A stretch of 64,000 nt of DNA from Altimarinus sp041659565 (GTDB taxonomy: Bacteria; Patescibacteriota; Gracilibacteria; BD1-5; UBA6164), in the NCBI GenBank assembly GCA_041659565.1, contig JBAZXZ010000002.1:62001-126000 (forward strand), in the 5' to 3' direction. The position numbers and the translations under genes are program-made. Each line of letters opens with the position of its first letter. Position 1 is the first letter of the stretch. Positions 56,402 through 64,000 of the stretch are shown piece by piece. The notes beneath the pieces are model-generated. The model was not told where the DNA came from and did not search any database. It saw only the letters and a program-made list of their open reading frames with translations.

Positions 56402-57265
56402 TTAAGCAGTTTTTACTTCTTCTTTTGTTTCTACTTCTTTTGTTTCTACTTCTTTTATTTTTTTAGGTTTTACTTCTTCTTTAACTTCAGTTTTTACTTC
56501 TTCTTCTACTTTTGTAAAAGTCTTAGTCCCAAAAGATGATTTATTATCTTCAATTTTTTTTACAACATTTCATTTTGATATACTACCTACAGCAACTGTA
56601 AAAATAGAAGATTTAATTGTATCAGCTATGTAAGCTAATGATTTTGGTGAATTTGTATTAGCTGGAATACAATTTGAAACAACTAAATCATCTCAATTTG
56701 AATTCAAAATTGCAATACACTCTATTCCTAAAGTATTAGCTTCTTTTACAGCTTGGCTTTCATAAATTCAATCTACAACAAATATAACATCTGGAAGTCT
56801 TTTCATTTCTTTTAATCATCCATATGCTCTATCCAATTTATCAAGTTCAAGTAATTTTGCTGCTTTTTCTTTTTTTGTAAAAGTTTCAAATTCCCCCATT
56901 TCTTGTTCTTTAAGAATTCTTAAATATGTAGAAATTCTAGCTTTTATAGTTTTAAAATTTGTTAAAAGTCCAGGAATCCATTTTTCAGATACATAATAAC
57001 TACCAGTTTCAGTAGCTAATTTTTGATAAATATCTTTACCTTGAATTTTTGTTGCTACAAAAAGTACTTTTTTACCTGATTTTGTTAATTCTGATAATCT
57101 TTCTTTAACTTCTTCAATTTTTTCAGTAGTTTTAACTAGATTAAATATATGAACTCAATTAGAGTTTCAATAAATATATCTTTTCATTTTTGGATTCCAA
57201 AAATTCATTTTATTACCAATATGTAATAAATTATCAAACATAGATTTCAATACTTCTTTTTCCAT
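56402..57265 (-). CDS. rpsB: 30S ribosomal protein S2
   Basis: 287 residues. Core S2 motifs: NLLHIGNKMNFWNPKMKRYI, YGNSNGVHIFNLVKT, KKVLFVATKIQGKD, WIPGLLTNFKTI, LPDVIFVVDG and ECIAILNSN. The last ~50 residues are a repetitive charged tail (KEEVKPKKIKEVETKEVETK) not typical of S2. A similar K/E tail is on S1. S2 recruits S1 to the 30S head. Confidence 0.97.
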
Positions 57266-57402
57266 TTTTAATTTATTATTATAATATAAACAGGTTTTGT
57301 CTAAAAAAGACTTTCCTTTAAAATAATTTTGTTCTAAATGAGACGAATGATTAAAGTTATTTTTATCATTTATCTTTTTTAGATTCCCAAAAATATTTAT
57401 TT

Positions 57403-58638
57403 TTATTTACTCTCTTCTTTTTTTTCTTCTTTTACTTCAACTTCTTCTTTTTTTGTTATTTTTTTAGTTTTAACTTCTTCTTTTTTTTCTTCTGTAACTT
57501 CTACTTCAACTTTCTCTTCTTTCTTTTTCTTAGGTTTTGGTTCAGTAGCCGTATCTTCAGATAAAGCTTTGATAGATAAACCTATTCTTTTTTGAGCTGG
57601 ATCAAAGTTTATGATTTTTACATCTATTTCTTGTCATACTTTGATATGTTCTTTTATATCTTTTACAACTCAATTAGAGATTTCAGAAAGATGTATAAGT
57701 CATTGAATTCATCCATCAAGTTCTATAAATGCTCCAAATTGAGAAATTCTAGAAATTGGAGCTTTGATTGTATCTCAAATTTTATATTTCTTAGCAAGTA
57801 CATCCCAAGGATTTTCTCTTAATCTTTTTATAGATAGAGAAATTTTCTCACTATCAAGACCTATAATTTTAACTTTTACTTTTTGTCATACTTTTGCAAA
57901 TTTAGAAGGATTATTTACATGCCCCCAATCTATTTCTGAAACATGAACTAGTCATTCTAATCAATCAAATGTAACAAACAATCAATAAGTTAAAATTCAA
58001 CTTACTACTCATTCAACTATATCTCATTCTTTTAATCATAATAATGCTGCATTTCTTTTTTCTGCTATTGCAGCTTTTTCAGAGAAAATGATTTTTTTAC
58101 CTTCATCAGCTACATTTATAACTTTTACTTTAAAATCTTGTCAAACAAGTGCATTTAAATGAGCTAAAATCTTTTCTTGATTTGCTCATTCAACTCTTGG
58201 ATAATGTATTGGTGTAAGTTGAGATACTGGTATAAATCATTTTAAACCATCTATATCAACAAGTAAACCTCATTTATTAGCTTCAGTTGGTCTAACTGTA
58301 ATAATTTCTCAAGAATTGAAATATTTTCATAAATTAGAAAGACTTTTGATTTGATTTGCTCTCTTAAGAGATAAAATCAATAATCATTTTTCTATACTAT
58401 CTCATAAAACCATAACTTCTATTATATCACCTTCTTTTAATAAAGTTAAATCAATAGTATTTCATAGTTCTTTGTTTATAACTAATCAAGTAAATTGATT
58501 ATTTATATTTACAAGTATATTTTTCTTTTCTATTTTTATTATTGTACCTGTTATTATATCCTCAGTTTTTGGATATTTTATCTCAGGAGAATCTTTTAGT
58601 AGCTCTTCAAACAGAGCTAAATCTGTATTTTTTGCCAT
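57403..58638 (-). CDS. rpsA: 30S ribosomal protein S1
   Basis: 411 residues. It has four S1 (OB-fold) repeats: TGTIIKIEKKNILVNI, GGLLVDIDGLKGFIPVSQL, EGVVSGILTYGLFVTFDGLEGLVHVSEIDW, and APISRISQFGAFIELDGGIQGLIHLSE. It also has the RLRENPWD segment. Fewer repeats than the six of E. coli, as in many reduced genomes. The C-terminus is a K/E-rich tail (KKKKEEKVEVEVTEEKKEE). In a genome without clear Shine-Dalgarno sequences S1 may matter more for mRNA capture. It follows tRNA-His and precedes rpsB. Confidence 0.95.
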
Positions 58639-58790
58639 AATAGGACTTAAAATTAAAAAATAAAATAGTGAAATTCTTTCAAATCTTATTTAAGTGTTTT
58701 TACAAGGCTTTTGTATTTACTTTTTATAAGACACGAGAATTCCTTTTTTAAAAGTTAGGAAGTAAAATTTTTATTGAAAAATTTCACTTT

Positions 58791-58811
58791 AAAACCTTTA
58801 AAAGGTTTTTT
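58791..58811. terminator. Hairpin downstream of tRNA-His
   Basis: AAAACCTTT-A-AAAGGTTTT, a compact palindrome 10 bp downstream of the tRNA CCA end on the minus strand. The rest of the 58639-58820 gap holds no clear signal. Confidence 0.5.
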
Positions 58812-58820
58812 ATATTTTTA

Positions 58821-58898
58821 TGGGGTGCCCGAAGGGTCTCGAACCCTCGACCTCCAGAGTCACAATCTGGCGTTCTAACCAACTGAACTACAGGCACC
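58821..58898 (-). tRNA. tRNA-His (anticodon GTG)
   Basis: 78 nt including the encoded CCA. The anticodon arm CCAGATTGTGACTCTGG gives GTG. Acceptor GTGCCTG pairs with CGGGCAC, and an extra 5' G faces C73, the histidine identity element. Confidence 0.96.
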
Positions 58899-58929
58899 AT
58901 ATAGATGTTATCAATTTTGTATTTATTTC

Positions 58930-58988
58930 TGTCGGCACCTCCAGAGTACTAGAACCCTAGCATTCTGCCCTACTAAACTACAGGCACC
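58930..58988 (-). pseudogene. Degenerate tRNA-His copy
   Basis: It begins like the intact tRNA-His (GGTGCCTGTAGTTTAGT versus GGTGCCTGTAGTTCAGT), shares ACTCTGGAGGT, and has the same ATAT-rich upstream sequence. It lacks a proper anticodon loop and its ends do not pair (GGTGCCT versus AGGTGCC). At 59 nt it is too short for a tRNA. Confidence 0.65.
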
Positions 58989-59083
58989 ATATAGATTATA
59001 TTCCAATACAAAAAATCTGCACAATTTTTGTGCTAAGGAAGTATATGAAAAATAGATTAAAAAGCAAATTTTTATGTATTTTT

Positions 59084-62000
59084 TTAATACCCAAAAATTC
59101 CTCTGAAAGAAAGGCTCATATTGTAAGTTCAAGCTGCTTGTTCTAAATCAATCAAAGTACCTATTTTTATAGGAAAAGTATACACATTTTTTACTCAGTT
59201 TATATTTATATTTGCTGCTCAAGTTCAAATTATAGGATTAGCATTTATATTTTTATTTACTAAAGTAAATGGATTTTTATCATATCAAACTCATTTACTT
59301 CAATCCCAATCAATTATTATAGATCCTCATCAAGTAAGTAAATCTGTATCTTTAGAGAGTTCAATTTGAAAAGAAGCTCAAACAGTTTTTACAGTAACAA
59401 TAATTTCATTTGTAGAAAAATTGAGTCAAGTTCAAGTCAGAGTTCATATATCAAAACTTCAAGTACTTACAATTATCTCAGGTTGATCTATATAAAATAC
59501 TACTCAAGTCGAAGATGAATTAGTATAATTATCAGATATCTGGAAATTATACATATATTTTCAAAAAACTAAGTTATTTGTAGGATAAGTTGCACTCGTA
59601 GTTGTAATAGTTTTTCAAGCTAAATTTAATCAAGTTGAAGAAATATCACTCCCCCAAGAAGCTCAATCCCATTTATATAAAGCCATTATATCAGATGAAG
59701 TATTTATCCCAGACTGTAAATCATTGTAATTTATTATAAAATTATGATTTCATCAAGGAAGCAAATATCAACTAGCATAATTTATACTTGTTATTGTTGG
59801 TGGTATAGAATCTATAGCAGAATCCGCATATGTAACATAATCTATAAATGCATTATCAGTTCAAGCATTTGTAGCTCAATCTTTGATATAACACCATTTA
59901 TATGAATGAATTCAAGCTACAACATTATTTTTTGAATAAAGAGCCCAAGGAACAGTTCATGACCAAGCTTGTTGTTCTACATTATCTATATAAAACCTCA
60001 GGAAATCGGCTCCTGCTTGAGATGATACATTGTAATAAAATTCTATTGTTCAAGTTGCACTAAAAGTATTAGTTACTTCAAAACAAGATTGAGTATTTGG
60101 TAATCATCAGTTATTACTTACTATTGAATAAAGTTTTTCATATGGATTTATTGTTAATCTAGACCAATTTCAAGATGTAACTGTATATTTTCCTGGAATC
60201 TCAAAATCTAAAATGGAATTTATCGCTTCTCAAAGATTATTTATATATATATCAAATTGTTTTTGAAATAATCATCAATGTCAATCATCAGTTTGAATTC
60301 TTATAGTATAAGTACTTTTTATTTCATAATCTGGTGATTCATTGATTTTCAAAATATTTCAAGAAAGAGTAAAATCTCAATTATCAGTATCTCACAATCA
60401 AGTTACAAAAGAATAGGTATGAGTATCTCACAAGTCAGCATCAGTTGTTGTAAGAGTTCATATAATACTTCATAAAACAACATTTTCGTTTATAGTATTA
60501 TTTGAAAGAGTTATATTTGTTGGAATATTATTTGATGATGAAAGTGAAACTAAAGTAAATTTTTGTAAATTTGATAAATTTATTCATAAAATTTGCCAAA
60601 TATTTCATGATGTATTTGTCATAACTAAAGGTGTTTCATCTGAAAAACTTCCATTATTATTAGAATCGTAAATAAAGTAATAATTACTTCCTGTACTAAG
60701 TAATGGGACATCAAATCATGAATTTGCTACATCAAAATCAAGTGATACAGTTCACACATCGCCTACTTCTTGTACTTGCCACTTACGAACAAGAATATCA
60801 TATCAAGTTGGAGCTCATATACTTGTCCATGCATTTCATCAAGCATCATTTGAAATTGTAAGGAATTCTTTATTTGCTATATCAACATAACCAGGTGTTA
60901 TATTAGTTCATTCTCAAAGTGCTGTAAGTGTTATAATTCAATCACTATTCATAGATCTAGATTTAACTTGACCAAGGGCACTTCAATCATCTCTTCACAC
61001 ACCAAATATACCATTAACAAAAGTAAGAGCAGCTCAAGTTGACCACATCAAAGTAGTTCAATCTGATGCAATATAATTTTGTGTTCATCAATTTAGAGTA
61101 ATACCATATTTAAAAGCCAAATATGATTCAATTTTTTGTCTATCTGTATCACTAACTCTAGAACTATAATTTATAATTTCAGCTATTTTTCAATTATATG
61201 GAAATGGATTAGCTCAATCTAGAGTCATTCATATTCTATAATCTGCAGTTGCAAGTGTTTGATAAGTATTTGCTGTAAAATTATCTATTTTTACTCATTT
61301 TTCATATAAATCTGTGCCATTTGCAGAAGAATTTTCATTAAATCACATAAGCATAGGTCTATTAGCTTCATATGAATATGCTCAAATCTGAGCTGACCTC
61401 CGGTTTACACTAGATCAAAGTGCATGTGTTATAACCTCATCATTCATAGCTACAGTAAAAGCTCCAAGTACACCTCAAGCAAATGATAATCAACAAGTTC
61501 AAGAACTCAAAATTCAAGAATTACAATCCCAAGCAAAAGGAACTTGTCCTGCAACAGTTCAATCAATTTGATTATTTGGAACAACTACAATAAAATAACT
61601 TTTTGAATTTCATCAATTATTAAGATTTTCTAGATATTGTGATCAATCAAAATTTACATAAGGATTAAAATTTATATTTCAAGTTGAAGTATTATTTAAA
61701 TAAGTTGGAGAAACTCATCATCAAGCATCATATCAATTTCATGATTGATCAGCCCAAGAAGTAAGAGCTGCTCAATCTGTAGTTGTGCTTGTTCATTTAT
61801 TTGCTTTTAACCAGATTGCTATATTACTAGATATTCAACCAGGACTTGCAGGATCAGTAGCTGTTACATTTATAGAATCTAATTCCACCTTTTGATTTCA
61901 ATTTGAAGTGAAAAATGCTTTAAATGTAAATAAACCCGTTCATCAACCGAGAGCATTAAATGTTGATAAATTTGAATTTATTGAAGTTGCTGAACTAGAA

Positions 62001-63364
62001 TTAGCAACTCATCAGGTTGTAGTAGTCCAAGTAGTTCAATTTAGATAATACCATGTAGTTCAGTTATTTTTTGAAATTTGATAAGTTATTGTTCACCCGT
62101 TTCAAGCTCAAAGAGTTTGACTAAAACTTAGTAAACTTTGAGACACTCAATAATTAAAAGATGTAACTGGTTGTAAATATGGACTTGTTGTATCATACAT
62201 AAATCTAAGTATTTCAAGAGCATCACTAGTATAAGATGCTACATAGATTAAATCTCATATTTTAAAAAGTCAATCTGCTCAACTTAAAAGAGGATTTGCC
62301 GCATTATGTAATATTTTTGTAACATATATAGGGGTAGTAGGATTTGATATATCAGCAACATTTATAGCATTTGAAGTATATCAAGCAATAAATAATCTGT
62401 TATTATCTACATCTAAGTCTCTAGGTCAATTTATAGAATAACTTCATCAAGATATATTTGTAACTGCTACAGGAGCTGTAGGAGTTGATATATCTATAAC
62501 TCTAACAGAATTATTTAAATATGCTGAAACATATACATAATTTCATGAGATTGCTATATCACGAGCTCAATTTAAATTTGTTGAATCACGAAGCTGAGTT
62601 ACATAAGTAGGAGTTGTTGGAGTTGATATATTTATAACAGATAATGCATCTCTATTATAAGCTGAAACATATGCATAATTTCCAGATATTTTTATTTCAC
62701 TAGCTCAATTCATATTTGTTGTTTGTCTGTATGTTCAAACTATACTTGGAGATGCAGGGTTTGTTACATCTACAACTTGAAGTGCATCATATGTAAAAAC
62801 GGCCACATAAAGATAATTTCATACTTTTGTAATTCATCTAGCTCAAGCTAAAGTTGTAGCATTATAAACTTGTCCTGCTGCTGTTGGGGCTGCTGGATTT
62901 GTTACATTGATTATTTGTACTGCATTTCAAGTATATGAAGTAACATAAAGATAATTTCCCTCTTTTACTATTCATGAAGCTCAAGCAAGTCTAATAGTTC
63001 ATCAATTATCAATAATAGATCAAACCAAAGTTGGTGCTGAAGGATTTGAAATATTTAAAATTGTTACTCTATTTCAAAGATAACTTGTCATATAAGCATA
63101 ACTTCATTCTACAACAACATCATAAGCTCAATTATAATTCGTAGCATTTGTTATTACTCATGCATGAACTAAAGTGTCTTGATTTAAAGTTGCCAAAGAT
63201 CCGGAAATTGAAAATGCTACAGAATTGGAATATGTATAATCTGTAGAATTAGTAAAATCCCAAGTACTAGATGATGCATAAACTCAAATAATAAAAAAAG
63301 TAAACAATAAAAATATTGCTTTTTTTATATGTTTTTTACTGAAATTTAAAATATTATCTGACAT
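59084..63364 (-). CDS. Large surface protein with LVIVD, LamG-like and cadherin-like parts
   Basis: 1426 residues. Signal-type segment KKAIFLLFTFFIIGVYAS near the N-terminus. Residues ~60-420 hold about seven LVIVD beta-propeller repeats (YAYMTSYLGNRVTILNISNP and relatives such as GNYLYVAVFTYDALQVVDVT). Next a concanavalin/LamG-like domain (IAIWLKANKG, SWADQSGNGYDA, IAEIINYSSRVSDTDRQKIE, SYLAFKYGI). Then a cadherin-like repeat (PTNITLSNNTINENVVLGSI). The C-terminal ~400 residues are beta-rich and unknown. Likely an adhesin. Its cadherin repeat matches those of the giant protein at 5935-14796, so the two share a module pool. Confidence 0.88.
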
Positions 63365-63517
63365 ATTTTATTTTTATATTTTATTTATATTAGATAATAA
63401 TGATTTATATGATTTTTCAAAGAAAAATTATTTTTTTTATTTATATTTATTAGTTATTATATATAAAGTAAAAATAGAAAACAATTTAGTTTTACTTTTG
63501 AATCCAAAAGTAAGCAA

Positions 63518-63592
63518 AAGATTTAGGGGGTTTCGAAATTCAGAATTAGTGTTTTGTGCTTTCTGTAAGTAATCACTAGAATCTCACCCCCT
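63518..63592. repeat. Imperfect inverted repeat with GGGGG/CCCCC arms
   Basis: GATTTAGGGGGTTTCGAAAT near 63520 and AGAATCTCACCCCCTAAG near 63574 form a long imperfect hairpin. It is more GC-rich than its surroundings and lies between two minus-strand genes in the 63365-63632 gap. It resembles a dispersed repeat or an element remnant. Confidence 0.55.
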
Positions 63593-63632
63593 AAGACCCC
63601 ATATTTCTAAAAGTTTACAAATTTAGTAAAAA

Positions 63633-64000
63633 TTATTCCATCAAATTTTTAGGACTTAGAAAGAAACTAATATTTCCTTTATTACTTTTTATTCCCTCCC
63701 ATTTTTCTATATCAAAATCTAGAATTGCAACTCAAAGAGTTTCCATTCAAAGATTATCATTTCAAGATAAATATCTAACTAATCTAGTTACAAATGGATT
63801 ATGTCAAATTATAACAACAATTTCTTTATCATTATCAATTTTTGAAAATAAGTTTAAATAATAATCTAAATTTGTAGAATTATTATCATAAATTCCTTTA
63901 TCATAAACTATCTTTTCATTATCTGCATCAATTTCTTCCCGAATTCATTCCAATGTTTCACGAGTTCTTTTTGCACTACTACAAAGTATCAAATCAGTTT
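63633..64000 (-). CDS. SixA-like histidine phosphatase (partial, 5' end missing)
   Basis: The last 122 residues are visible. TDLILCSSAKRTRETLEGI is the second conserved block of SixA/phosphoglycerate-mutase-like phosphatases, and VVIIGHNPFVTRLVRYLSG carries the second catalytic histidine. The first histidine (RHG) lies outside the window. SixA removes phosphate from histidine phosphotransfer proteins, but the substrate here is unknown. Ends with LSPKNLME. Confidence 0.8.

Noticed and set aside
58923..59132. Minus-strand 69-codon frame
   Set aside because: It overlaps the degenerate tRNA-His copy and the end of the large surface gene. No protein features are seen.
1..64000. Reading UGA as tryptophan (mycoplasma-type code 4)
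   Set aside because: Conserved sites with TGA (P-loops, NADFDGD, DTGS, HIT GG) require glycine, while conserved Trp positions use TGG.

Overview
This window comes from an AT-rich bacterium that reads UGA as glycine (genetic code 25), the hallmark of Candidatus Gracilibacteria and Absconditabacteria (SR1) within the Candidate Phyla Radiation. Conserved genes are broken at TGA under the standard code. They become full length when TGA is read as Gly. In RpoC even the invariant glycine of the NADFDGD catalytic loop is TGA (37317-37319). Only TAA and TAG terminate genes, and the single tRNA-Trp has anticodon CCA. No tRNA-Gly(UCA) lies in the window. Starts lack obvious Shine-Dalgarno motifs, while promoters resembling TTGACA/TTGATT plus TATAAT with 15-17 bp spacers are common.

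Layout. 1-3.7 kb: the cysS 3' end, a WYL-like protein, a small conserved protein, an S24/LexA-type repressor, a RelE/HigB toxin with XRE antitoxin, a PHP hydrolase and a nitroreductase. 3.8-5.9 kb: a small membrane protein and an ABC-F ATPase carrying an in-frame palindromic repeat. 5.9-17.1 kb: a 2,953-residue surface protein built from about 23 cadherin-like repeats of 100 residues, then an exported peptidoglycan hydrolase joining a PGRP-type amidase to a SpoIID domain. 17.2-27.5 kb: an unknown exported protein, rpsO, rel/spoT, a degenerate AAA-DUF4143 protein, a DUF4258/DUF2283 pair, a VirB6/TrbL-like membrane protein with a variable PPTTQT tail, gatB and an HPF-like ribosome factor. 27.5-34.9 kb: a long exported protein with a pseudopilin-like domain, split by a 23-bp tandem duplication, then hemW, a solute-binding protein, a HIT hydrolase and unknowns. 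35-42.6 kb: rpoC and rpoB. 42.8-49.8 kb: small unknowns, mltG, alr, a BRO-type antirepressor and a 2-oxoacid:ferredoxin oxidoreductase pair. 50-59 kb: an unknown exported protein, a phospholipase D-like protein, dnaJ, tRNA-Trp, tsf, rpsB, rpsA, tRNA-His and a degenerate tRNA-His copy. 59-63.4 kb: a 1,426-residue surface protein with LVIVD, LamG-like and cadherin-like parts. The right edge holds a partial SixA-like phosphatase.

Functionally the window mixes housekeeping genes (transcription, translation, stringent response, wall precursor racemisation) with a large investment in the cell surface: two giant adhesin-like proteins, a dual-activity wall hydrolase, a secretion-type membrane protein and a pilin-like protein. 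That fits a small-genome bacterium living on or preying on other cells. The lifestyle is an inference from gene content and from what is known of cultivated relatives. It is not shown directly by the sequence.
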